Shown here in pieces: positions 1 through 7,057 of a stretch of DNA of 11,167 nt. The notes beneath the pieces are model-generated. The model worked only from the letters and a program-made list of their open reading frames with translations, did no database searches and was not told where the DNA came from. Where the stretch lies: NCBI GenBank assembly GCA_005888465.1, contig VAYJ01000114.1, positions 1 through 11,167 of the forward strand, given 5' to 3'. Every line of letters begins with the position of its first letter. The stretch's first letter is position 1. The translations under genes were made by a program, and so were the position numbers. The DNA is from Actinomycetota bacterium. GTDB lineage: Bacteria > Actinomycetota > UBA4738.

Positions 1-546
1 GGGCCCTCGACGCGGATCGTCGATTCCTCGGTCGCCGACGGCGCGGACGTGACCTTCTCCGTCGTGCGCGGTGCCCGCGTCGGCCGTGACGCCACCGTCG
101 GGCCGTTCGCGAGCCTGCGCCCCGGCACGGTCATCGAGGAGGGCGCGAAGGCCGGCACGTTCGTCGAGCTAAAGGCCACCCGGGTGGGTGCGGGCAGCAA
201 GGTTCCCCACCTCTCCTACATGGGCGACGCGACGATCGGGCGCGGCGTGAACGTCGGCGCGGGGTCGATCACCTGCAACTACGACGGCTACGACAAGCGC
301 CGGACGGTGATCGGCGACGAAGCGTTCATCGGCTCCGATACGATGTTGATCGCGCCGGTCACGATCGGCCGGCGGGCGTGGACCGCGGCGGGCTCGGCGG
401 TGTCCAAGGACGTTCCCGCGGGGGCGCTCGCCGTCGAGCGGGCCGAGCAGCGGGCGGTGCGGGGCTACGACGAACGCAAGCGCCGGGCACACGACGGGCG
501 CGCTCCGGGGGGCGGCGCGGCGAAAGGAGGACGAAGCGGTGGGTGA
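1..546 (+). CDS. glmU: GlmU C-terminal part (glucosamine-1-phosphate N-acetyltransferase / UDP-GlcNAc pyrophosphorylase), 5' truncated by window edge
   Basis: The reading frame is open from base 1 and ends at TGA 544-546, so only the last 181 residues of a roughly 460-residue bifunctional enzyme are present. GlmU acetylates glucosamine-1-P and then transfers UMP from UTP to make UDP-GlcNAc, the cytoplasmic precursor for peptidoglycan. What is seen is the left-handed beta-helix acetyltransferase domain: hexapeptide-like repeats (VGPFASLRPG, ATIGRGVNVGAGS), the segment VPHLSYMGD carrying the family's catalytic His, and the GSITCNYDGYDK and FIGSDTMLIAPVTIG stretches. The N-terminal pyrophosphorylase domain lies outside the window. 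After the helix there is a short basic, Gly-rich tail, as is common in actinobacterial GlmU. The 3' end carries the Shine-Dalgarno sequence and start codon of prs and overlaps it by 8 nt, so the two are probably co-transcribed and translationally coupled. Confidence 0.95.
   Translation, partial: GPSTRIVDSSVADGADVTFSVVRGARVGRDATVGPFASLRPGTVIEEGAKAGTFVELKATRVGAGSKVPHLSYMGDATIGRGVNVGAGSITCNYDGYDKRRTVIGDEAFIGSDTMLIAPVTIGRRAWTAAGSAVSKDVPAGALAVERAEQRAVRGYDERKRRAHDGRAPGGGAAKGGRSGG
523..530 (+). promoter_or_regulatory. Shine-Dalgarno site of prs, inside glmU
   Basis: AAAGGAGG lies 8 nt ahead of GTG 539. It is a near-perfect match to the 16S rRNA 3' end and fixes the GTG at 539 as the prs start, although the family-conserved part of the protein begins about 13 codons later. 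Confidence 0.85.
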
Positions 547-1543
547 CGGGACGGTCCGAGAGCTCGCCAACAGCAAGCGAATGATGGTGTTCGCCGGCAC
601 GGCGCACCCGCAGCTCGCCGGCGAGATCGCCGAGCATCTGGGGATCGCTCTGTCCGAGGCGAAGATCTCCCGCTTCTCCTCCGGCGAGATCTACTTCCGC
701 GCGAACGACAGCGTCCGCGGCGCCGACGCCTTCGTCATCCAGACGCACGCTACCCCCATCAACGAATCGATCATGGAGCAGCTCATCATGATCGACGCGC
801 TCAAGCGCGCGTCGACCAAGCGCATCACCGCCGTCATCCCGTACTACGGCTACTCGCGACAAGACAAGAAGGCCCTGGCCCGCGAGCCGATCTCGGCGAA
901 GCTCGTGGCCGATCTGCTCTCGTCGGCCGGCGCGAACCGGGTAGTCACCACGGACCTGCACTCGGGCCAGATCCAGGGGTTCTTCGACTTCCCTGTCGAT
1001 CACCTGACGGCGCTGCCGCTCCTGTCGGACTACCTGCGCGAGGACATCAAGATCGGTGATGACCTCGTCGTGGTCGCCCCAGACGCCGGGCGTGTGAAGA
1101 CGGCCGAGCGGCTTCGCGAATACCTGCACGCCGACCTCGCCTACATCTACAAGCGCCGCTCGCGGCACGAAGCGCACAAGATCGAGGAGATGGTGGTGGT
1201 CGGCGAGGTCGCCGGTCGCCCCTGCATCCTGATCGACGACATGATCGACACCGCCGGGACGATGACGGATGGCGCGAGGGCACTCGCGGATCAAGGGGCG
1301 TCGGAGGTCTACTGCGCGGCCACCCACCCCGTGCTGTCGGGCAAGGCGGTGCAGTTGATCGCCGAGTCCCCGATCAAGGAGACCGTGGTCACCAACACCC
1401 TGCCGATCCCCGAAGAGCATTTGCAAGTGCTTGGCGACCGCCTGCGCGTGCTCTCGATCGCCCCGATCATCGCGAAGGCCCTGCTCGCGGTCTTCGAGGA
1501 CGAGTCGGTGTCCGAGATCTTCCGGGGTGAGAACCAGCCCTAG
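539..1543 (+). CDS. prs: Ribose-phosphate pyrophosphokinase (PRPP synthetase)
   Basis: This 334-residue enzyme makes phosphoribosyl pyrophosphate from ribose-5-phosphate and ATP, feeding purine, pyrimidine, His, Trp and NAD synthesis. Family motifs are present in order: SGEIYFR near residue 48; the ATP-binding RQDKK at 107-111; the Mg-binding His in DLHSGQIQGFF (about 139-149); the ribose-phosphate loop VVVAPDAGRVK (177-187); the catalytic flexible-loop Lys in KRR (205-207); and the PRPP loop DDMIDTAGT (233-241). It is slightly longer than typical 310-326-residue members because of an N-terminal extension. The GTG start has a strong Shine-Dalgarno site at 523-530 and overlaps the end of glmU, and the glmU-prs pairing is conserved in Actinomycetota and Firmicutes. 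No interruption is seen, and the assignment is secure. Confidence 0.97.
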   Translation: MGDGTVRELANSKRMMVFAGTAHPQLAGEIAEHLGIALSEAKISRFSSGEIYFRANDSVRGADAFVIQTHATPINESIMEQLIMIDALKRASTKRITAVIPYYGYSRQDKKALAREPISAKLVADLLSSAGANRVVTTDLHSGQIQGFFDFPVDHLTALPLLSDYLREDIKIGDDLVVVAPDAGRVKTAERLREYLHADLAYIYKRRSRHEAHKIEEMVVVGEVAGRPCILIDDMIDTAGTMTDGARALADQGASEVYCAATHPVLSGKAVQLIAESPIKETVVTNTLPIPEEHLQVLGDRLRVLSIAPIIAKALLAVFEDESVSEIFRGENQP

Positions 1544-1548
1544 CCCGG

Positions 1549-1554
1549 TACAAT
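1549..1554 (+). promoter_or_regulatory. Candidate -10 box for rplY-pth
   Basis: TACAAT lies 6 nt after the prs stop codon. Initiation about 7 nt downstream would give a leader of roughly 32 nt containing GGAG at 1583-1586, 7 nt before the rplY ATG. No convincing -35 hexamer is visible, which is common in high-GC actinobacteria. It would let rplY-pth be expressed independently of glmU-prs. Confidence 0.5.
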
Positions 1555-1593
1555 CTCTGGCCGAATCCCTCGAACCACCATCGGAGTGACGGC

Positions 1594-2253
1594 ATGGAAG
1601 AGAAGTTGACGGCGGAGCCGCGTGCGGGGGCCGGGAAGGGCGTCGCCCGCAAGATGCGCGCGGCCGGCCGGGTCCCGGCGGTCGTCTACGGGCACGGCGT
1701 CGCGCCGGTGCACGTGAGCGTCGACGCGAAGGACCTGTACCACGTGCTGCACACGGCGGCCGGCGCGAACGTCCTGATCGACCTCGCGGTCGGCAAGGAT
1801 CGCGTGCTCGCGATGCCGCGGGAGGTCCAGCGCGACCACCTGGCGGGCCGGTTCATCCACGTGGACTTCCTTCGCATCGCACGGGACGAGAAGATCGCGG
1901 TCGAGGTCCCCATCCATGTGGTCGGCGATTCCCACGGTGTGAAGGAGGGCGGCGTCGTCGAGCACCACCTCTGGACGCTGCACGTAGAGAGCTTCCCACA
2001 GGACGTGCCGTCGGCGATCGAGGCCGACATCTCCGCGCTCGGGATCAACGAATCCCTTCACGTGTCCGACCTCGTCGTGCCGGCTTCGCTCACGATCCTC
2101 ACCGCTCTCGAGGAGACGGTTGTGTCGGTCGTCACGCCGCAGATCCTCAAGGTCGAGGAGGTAGCTCCGGCCGAGGAGGCAGCCGAGGAGGGCGCTGCCG
2201 AGGAGGGAGCCGAGGAGGCTCCCGCCAAGGAATCGGGCGAGGCCGAGGGCTAG
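1594..2253 (+). CDS. rplY: Ribosomal protein bL25, CTC/TL5 long form
   Basis: This 219-residue protein belongs to the bL25 family, which binds 5S rRNA in the central protuberance of the large subunit. The N-terminal domain shows the characteristic run GKGVARKMRAAGRVPAVVYG at about residues 14-33. It is followed by the second, beta-rich domain of the long CTC/TL5 type (about 95-185), with FIHVDFLRI near its start. The last 35 or so residues form an Ala/Glu-rich acidic tail typical of actinobacterial members and probably disordered. The ATG start is preceded by GGAG with a 7-nt spacer. The stop is only 7 nt from the pth start, so the two form an operon joining ribosome assembly to peptidyl-tRNA turnover, as in many bacteria. 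Nothing irregular is seen. Confidence 0.95.
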   Translation: MEEKLTAEPRAGAGKGVARKMRAAGRVPAVVYGHGVAPVHVSVDAKDLYHVLHTAAGANVLIDLAVGKDRVLAMPREVQRDHLAGRFIHVDFLRIARDEKIAVEVPIHVVGDSHGVKEGGVVEHHLWTLHVESFPQDVPSAIEADISALGINESLHVSDLVVPASLTILTALEETVVSVVTPQILKVEEVAPAEEAAEEGAAEEGAEEAPAKESGEAEG

Positions 2254-2260
2254 CGTCCGC

Positions 2261-2857
2261 ATGCGGGACGCCGGCCCCTGGCTCGTCGCCGGGCTCGGCA
2301 ACCCCGGCGAGCGATACGCGCGGACGCGCCACAACGCCGGCGTGATGGTCGTCGAGGCGTTGTGTGCCCAGCTTGGCGCCCGCCTTCGGAAAGTTCGTCT
2401 CGTCCCGCTCTTCGCCGCCGAGGCGCGTCATCGAGGCGAGCAGCTTCTGCTCACTGCGCCGGGATCGTTCATGAACGAGAGCGGCCCACCGCTCGCGTCG
2501 TTCGCTCGCCGGCGAGGCGTGGTGCTCGATCGCGTGATCGCCTGTCACGACGAGATCGACCTCCCGCTGGGCGCGCTTCGGATCAAGCGGGGTGGCTCGA
2601 CGGCCGGGCATCACGGCCTGGACTCGATGGTTCGCGGCTTCCGGTCGCCGGACTTCTACCGCGTGCGGCTGGGGGTCGGGCGCCCGCGGCACCGCGACCT
2701 GAACGTCGACTTCCTCCTGGAGCCCTTCGCCAGATCCGAGCTCGACGCGGTCGAATCGCTGGTGCAGGGCGCGGCCGAGGCCGTCCTCTCCCTCGTGAGC
2801 GAGGGCCTGGACGCCGCGCGCGAGGGCTACACTAGGTCCGGGGTCGAAGACCCCTAG
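2261..2857 (+). CDS. pth: Peptidyl-tRNA hydrolase
   Basis: This 198-residue enzyme cleaves the ester bond between peptide and tRNA in peptidyl-tRNAs that drop off ribosomes, recycling tRNA in the cytoplasm. Conserved parts include LVAGLGNPGERYARTRHNAG (residues 8-27, with Asn14 and the catalytic His24), SFMNESG (69-75, with Asn72) and HDEIDLPLG (96-104, with Asp97). The GGSTAGHHGL segment (111-120) has His118 where E. coli has Asn114, a substrate-binding position. The remaining catalytic set is intact, so I expect an active enzyme. The start is ATG, 7 nt after the rplY stop, with only a weak upstream AGGG. The 3' end overlaps a -10-like box and a hairpin belonging to the pth-mfd gap. Confidence 0.95.
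   Translation: MRDAGPWLVAGLGNPGERYARTRHNAGVMVVEALCAQLGARLRKVRLVPLFAAEARHRGEQLLLTAPGSFMNESGPPLASFARRRGVVLDRVIACHDEIDLPLGALRIKRGGSTAGHHGLDSMVRGFRSPDFYRVRLGVGRPRHRDLNVDFLLEPFARSELDAVESLVQGAAEAVLSLVSEGLDAAREGYTRSGVEDP
2828..2833 (+). promoter_or_regulatory. Possible -10 box inside the 3' end of pth
   Basis: TACACT resembles the other TANNNT boxes in this window. Initiation 7 nt downstream would fall at about 2840, exactly where a perfect hairpin begins. No -35 is seen, so this is suggestive only. Confidence 0.3.
2840..2854 (+). other. Perfect 6-bp hairpin across the pth stop region
   Basis: GGGGTC (2840-2845) pairs fully with GACCCC (2849-2854) around a GAA loop, directly before the pth TAG. 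No T-run follows, so it is not itself an intrinsic terminator. It could protect an mRNA 3' end or form the 5' stem of a short leader RNA ending at the terminator at 2880-2908. Confidence 0.5.
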
Positions 2858-2879
2858 GATCCATCAAACCTGCTGGTAG

Positions 2880-2908
2880 AGGCCTGGTCGGCGCGACCGA
2901 GGCCTTTT
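2880..2908 (+). terminator. Intrinsic terminator between pth and mfd
   Basis: AGGCCTGGTCG (2880-2890) pairs with CGACCGAGGCCT (2894-2905) around a 3-nt GCG loop, leaving one bulged G, and TTTT follows at 2905-2908. This is a strong GC-rich rho-independent terminator. It probably ends the rplY-pth transcript. It sits only 25 nt before the preferred mfd start, so any transcript reaching mfd from upstream must pass it. Confidence 0.8.
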
Positions 2909-2918
2909 CGTGGTGTTC

Positions 2919-2923
2919 GGGAG
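2919..2923 (+). promoter_or_regulatory. Shine-Dalgarno site of mfd
   Basis: GGGAG lies 10 nt ahead of GTG 2934. An in-frame GTG at 2910 touches the terminator T-run and has no usable site, so 2934 is the better start. Confidence 0.55.
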
Positions 2924-2933
2924 CGAAGCGAAC

Positions 2934-5900
2934 GTGATCAGCGACGTTGGAATCGGCATCCTGGACCGGGTGGCGGATTCGCCGCCAATCCGGCGGCTGC
3001 TCGCCGCGCCGGGCCCGGTACGAACCGCGATCGCGGCCGTCTCCGGCCATCCGCTCGTTGCCGCCGCGCTCGCCCGCGCGCTCGAGGCGCCGGTCCTTGC
3101 CGTGGCGCACGAGCCGCGTGCCGCCGAGTCGCTCGCGGCTGGCGCGGGGCTGCTCCTCGGCTCCGATCGGGTAGTGATGTTCCCCGCGTGGGAGTCGCTT
3201 CCCTACGAGGGCATCAGCCCCGGGCCGCATGCGGCCGGCGAGCGGTCGCGTGCGGCCCACCGCCTGCGGACCGCCACGGGTCCCTTCGTCGCCGTGGCCC
3301 CGATCCTCGCGGCGATCCAGGGCCTGAGCCCCGACCTCGGGACGCACGAGCCGCTCGTCCTTCGCGTGGACGACGTCGTCACGCTCGAGGACCTCGCTTC
3401 TCGGCTGGTGCAGCTCGGCTACGCGCGCTCGGACCTGGTCGAGCACCGTGGAGAGTTCGCCGTTCGGGGCGGGATCGTCGACGTGTTCCCCTCGACCGCG
3501 CGCCGGCCCGTCCGAGCCGAGTTCGACGACGACCGTGTGGAGTCGCTGCGTTCGTTCTCGCCGGCCACGCAGCTCTCGACCGGCGCGATCGACGCCGTCG
3601 ACGTGCACCCGAGCCGTGAGCTGATCGTGACGGACGACGTGCGCGCGCGGGCCGAGGCGGCCATCCCCTCGTACCGCGGCCACCTTCGCGCGGCGCTCGA
3701 GCGGCTGGCGGAGGGCCTCGCGTTCGAGGGCATGGAGCAGGCGATCCCGCTCCTGCACGACCGGCTGCCGCTCCTGGCCGACCTCCTGCCGGAGGGTGGG
3801 TGGGTGGTCGTGTCGTCGGCGCCCCGCACCATGGACCGCGGCCGTCGGATCCAAGAGGAGGCCGACGCGCTCGCCGAAGCCTCGGCCTGGCCGGGGCCTC
3901 GCGTGGTGCGCGATCCCGATGTCGCCCTCGGGGGGCGTCAGCGGGTCGACGTGACCGAGCTCGCGGGCCCGGAGGCGGTCGATCTCGGCATCCATCCATG
4001 GGATCGTCCCGGCCGAACCGAGGAGATGGTCGCCCGGACCCGCGAGCTGTCGCAGGCGGGGGCGACGGTGATCCTGACCGCGGAAGGCCGTGGCTCGCTC
4101 GAGCGCGCGACCGAGGTGCTGGGGCCGGACACCCCGTCGACGCGCGTGCAGGCGGACGTCTCCGAGGGTTTCTGGTTCGCACCGGACCCGAACTCGCCCC
4201 CGCTCCTCGCGCTCCTCACGGAGGAGGACCTCTTCGGGCGGCGCCGGCACACCCGCGCCGCGCCCAGGCTCTCGCGTCGCCGCTCGGAGGGGGTCGCGGT
4301 CGAGCTGTCGCCAGGGGACCTCGCGGTGCACCGCGTGCACGGCGTCGGGCGTTACCTCGGGATGGTCCGGCGCGCCGTGGCCGGCGCCGAGCGCGACTAT
4401 CTCCTCCTGGAATACGCCGAGGGCGACAAGCTCTACGTGCCGTCCGATCAGGTCGGCGTCGTGGCGAAGTACCTCGGCGGCGAGGCGCCTCGGCTGCACC
4501 GGCTGGGCGGCACCGACTGGGTCCGGGCGACGACAAGGGTCCGGCGGGCGGTCCGTGACATGGCCGGGGAGCTCGTTCGGCTGTATTCCGTGCGCCTGTC
4601 CGTGCCGGGACACGCGTTCGGCCCCGACGCGCCGTGGCAGGCCGAGCTCGAGGATGCGTTCCCGTTTGAGGAAACGCGCGACCAGCTGGGGGCGATCGAA
4701 GAGGTCAAGCGCGACATGGAGGACGCCAAGCCGATGGACCGGCTCATCTGCGGCGACGTCGGCTACGGGAAGACGGAGGTCGCCGTGCGCGCGACCTTCA
4801 AGGCGGTCATGGACGGCAAGCAGGTGGCGGTGCTCGTCCCGACGACGCTCCTCGCCGAACAGCACTTCGTCACGTTCTCTGAGCGGTTCGCGCCCTTCCC
4901 CGTAAGAGTCGCCATGCTCTCTCGTTTCGCGTCGCCCGACGAGCAGGATGCGACGATCGCCGCGGCCGCGGGCGGGAGCGTGGACGTCGTCATCGGCACG
5001 CACCGCCTCCTGTCATCCGATGTCACGTTCAAGGACCTCGGGCTGCTGGTCGTCGACGAGGAGCAACGGTTCGGCGTCACGCACAAGGAGCGGCTGAAGA
5101 AGTTCCGAACGAGCGTCGACGTGCTCACGATGACGGCGACGCCGATCCCGCGCACGCTCGAGATGTCGCTCGCGGGCATCCGCGACATGAGCGTGGTGGA
5201 CACCCCGCCGGAGGACCGCCAGCCGGTGCTCACCCACGTGGGGCCGTTCGATCCGGAGATGGCCCTCGGGGCGGTCCGCCGCGAGCTGCTACGAGGCGGG
5301 CAGGTCTTCTGGGTGCACAACCGCGTGGAGACGATCGAACGCGCGGCGGGCGAGGTGCGGTCGAAGCTCGGCGCGGATGCGCGCGTCGTCGTCGCGCACG
5401 GCCAGATGGACGAGGAGCGCCTGGAGCGGGTGATGCTCGAGTTCTGGGATCGGAGCGCCGACGTGCTTGTGTGCACGACGATCATCGAGAGCGGGCTCGA
5501 CGTGCCGTCGGCCAACACGCTCGTCGTCGAGCGGGCGGACCGGCTCGGGCTGGCGCAGCTCTACCAGCTCCGCGGCCGCGTCGGTCGAAGCGCCGAGCGC
5601 GCGTTCGCGTACCTGTTCTTCCCGCCGCAGGCGCGCCTCACCGACGAGGCGCACGAGCGCCTCGGGGCGATCAGCCGGTTCACGGCGCTCGGGTCGGGGA
5701 TCTCCATCGCGATGAAGGATCTCGAGATCCGGGGCGCCGGCAACCTGCTCGGGGCCGAGCAGCACGGCCATATCGCCGCCGTCGGGTTCGAGACGTACCT
5801 GCGCTTGTTGTCCGAGGCTGTCGCCGAGATGAAGGGCGAGCCGCTCGCGCCGGAGCGGGAGGTTCGGATCGATCTGCCGGTGAAGGCGTTCATCCCGCCC

Positions 5901-6250
5901 GACTGGATCGGGCAGGAGGCCCTGCGCCTCGAGCTCTATCGCCGAATCGGAACGGCGCGTGACGCCGAGGAGCTGTCACACGTGGCCGAGGAGGCGACCG
6001 ACCGGTTCGGCACGCTTCCGGCCTCCGTCAGTGCCCTCTCCTCGTGGCCGGTATCGAGGAGGTCTCGACCTTCCGTACCCAGGTGCGCTTCAAGCCGGTC
6101 GAGGAGGCGTTGGGGCTCGAGGTCGCCGAAGCCGTCGCTGGCGCCTCGTACCACCCGACGACCCGGACGCTCAACCTCGAACCGCCGGCGAACCTCGGGG
6201 GCGAGGCCCTCGCGGGTTGGGTCCGGGCGGCGATCACGCTCTGCCTATAA
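2934..6250 (+). CDS. mfd: Transcription-repair coupling factor Mfd, frame broken near the 3' end
   Basis: Mfd is a DNA translocase that releases RNA polymerase stalled at lesions and recruits UvrA. Seen from the GTG at 2934: the UvrB-like N-terminal module (FPAWESLPYEG near residue 83, EFAVRGGIVDVFPS near 174); the RNA-polymerase-interacting domain (LSPGDLAVHRVHGVG from 458); Walker A GDVGYGKTEV (607-616); DEEQRFG (708-714); TATPIPRTLEM (734-744); motif VI QLRGRVGRS (878-886); and the start of the C-terminal TRCF domain (AFIPPDW near 985). The frame is good to Leu1035 (6036-6038). The true C-terminus, starting LVAGIEEVSTFRTQVRF, continues in another frame from about 6044 to TAA 6248-6250. Read literally, the sequenced frame instead runs about 139 Arg/Ser-rich non-homologous residues to 6458, into mazG. 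Restoring 28 nt would give 1114 residues, near the usual length. The motor is intact; only the regulatory tail domain is affected. Confidence 0.93.
6036..6050 (+). other. Frame break in mfd (inferred 28-nt loss)
   Basis: Upstream codons lie in one frame to 6038 and homologous sequence resumes in another frame from about 6044, which needs a loss of 1 nt modulo 3. E. coli and M. tuberculosis Mfd, as I recall them, have 26 residues (78 nt) from the Asp of DRFG/DRYG to the Gly-Ile of the next strand. Here the same interval (6000-6049) is 50 nt, so 28 nt appear to be missing. The exact breakpoint cannot be fixed. Confidence 0.75.
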
Positions 6251-6251
6251 T
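6246..6251 (+). promoter_or_regulatory. -10 box of a probable leaderless mazG promoter
   Basis: A consensus TATAAT stands 7 nt before the mazG ATG (6259-6261), so transcription should start at or next to the A of the start codon. No Shine-Dalgarno site is present. This matches the TANNNT-N6-8-RTG arrangement known for actinobacterial leaderless genes. The TAA stop of mfd (6248-6250) lies within the box. No clear -35 is seen. Confidence 0.65.
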
Positions 6252-6258
6252 CGGCCGC

Positions 6259-7056
6259 ATGCCGCCCGACCCCGCGTCGTCGGAGGGCCCGATTCCTTCG
6301 AAGGAAGGCGGTCTGCGGCTCCTCGAGCTGCTACGGGTGATGCACCGGCTCCGCGCGCCCGGGGGCTGTCCGTGGGACCGCGAGCAGACGCATTCCTCGC
6401 TCGCCCGCCACCTCCTCGAGGAGACGCACGAGACGCTGGATGCCATCGACTCCGGTGATCCGGAGCGGCTCCGTGACGAGCTCGGCGACGTGCTGCTCCA
6501 GGTGGTCTTCCATGCGGAGGTCGCTGCGGAGGAGGGGACGTTCGACATCGACGACGTCGCGGCCGGCGTCGTCACGAAACTCATCCGGCGCCATCCGCAC
6601 GTCTTCGGCGACGTGCAGGTCGGGTCGGCGGCGCAGGTCCTGGTCAACTGGGAGCGCATCAAGCAGGAGGAGGAGGGCCGCGAGCACGGCGTCGACGACG
6701 AGATCCCCGCGACGCTGCCGGCGCTCGCGCGCGCGTCCAAGGTGCAGCGGCGCGCCGCCGGGTTCGGATTCGACTGGCGAACGCGCGAGGGCGCGATGGC
6801 GAAGGTGCGCGAGGAGCTGGCCGAGCTGGAGGAGGCGCCAGCCGACCGGCTCGAGGAGGAGCTGGGGGACGTCCTCTTCGCAGTGGCGGCGCTCGCGCGC
6901 CGACTGAGCGTCGACCCAGAGACCGCGCTTCGGAATGCAACGCGCCGGTTCGGCGAACGGTTCGATCGCACGCGGGCGGAGGCCGTCGCAGCCGGCGTCG
7001 ACCTGGAGACGCTCTCGGAAGAGGACCTGCTCGCGAGGTTCCGCGCCGCGCGCTGA
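6259..7056 (+). CDS. mazG: MazG-family nucleoside triphosphate pyrophosphohydrolase
   Basis: This 265-residue protein has tandem all-alpha MazG domains and is close in length to E. coli MazG (263). The family hydrolyses NTPs and dNTPs to the monophosphate plus pyrophosphate, cleansing oxidised or non-canonical nucleotides. The first domain has GGCPWDREQTHSSLARHLLEE (residues 35-55) and the metal-binding EExxE...ExxD pattern (Glu54, Glu55, Glu58, Glu74, Asp77). The second repeats it as EELAE (185-189) and ELGD (201-204), followed by the conserved region ALRNATRRFGERF. I chose ATG 6259 over upstream in-frame starts because homology begins there and a TATAAT box ends 8 nt before it. The gene follows mfd, as in mycobacteria, and its stop is one base from the convergent propeller gene's stop. 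Confidence 0.95.
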   Translation: MPPDPASSEGPIPSKEGGLRLLELLRVMHRLRAPGGCPWDREQTHSSLARHLLEETHETLDAIDSGDPERLRDELGDVLLQVVFHAEVAAEEGTFDIDDVAAGVVTKLIRRHPHVFGDVQVGSAAQVLVNWERIKQEEEGREHGVDDEIPATLPALARASKVQRRAAGFGFDWRTREGAMAKVREELAELEEAPADRLEEELGDVLFAVAALARRLSVDPETALRNATRRFGERFDRTRAEAVAAGVDLETLSEEDLLARFRAAR

Positions 7057-7057
7057 G

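Noticed and set aside
359..1426. Antisense open frame opposite prs
   Set aside because: Shadow of a high-GC coding region; prs motifs on the plus strand are unambiguous.
2840..2908. Riboswitch or T-box in the pth-mfd gap
   Set aside because: The region is under 70 nt before the terminator, and I see no T-box sequence, specifier loop or known aptamer core.
2910..2933. GTG 2910 as the mfd start
   Set aside because: It directly follows the T-run of the terminator and lacks a ribosome-binding site; GTG 2934 has GGGAG 10 nt upstream.
2832..5003. Very long antisense open frame opposite pth/mfd (over 700 codons)
   Set aside because: Composition is Arg/Gly/Asp/His-rich as expected from the complement of a GC-rich gene, and no domain is recognisable. 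The plus strand encodes clear Mfd motifs.
6039..6458. Open continuation of the mfd frame into mazG, giving an apparently longer Mfd
   Set aside because: The extra 139 or so residues are Arg/Ser/Pro-rich with no resemblance to Mfd, while the real Mfd tail and MazG are encoded in other frames over the same bases.
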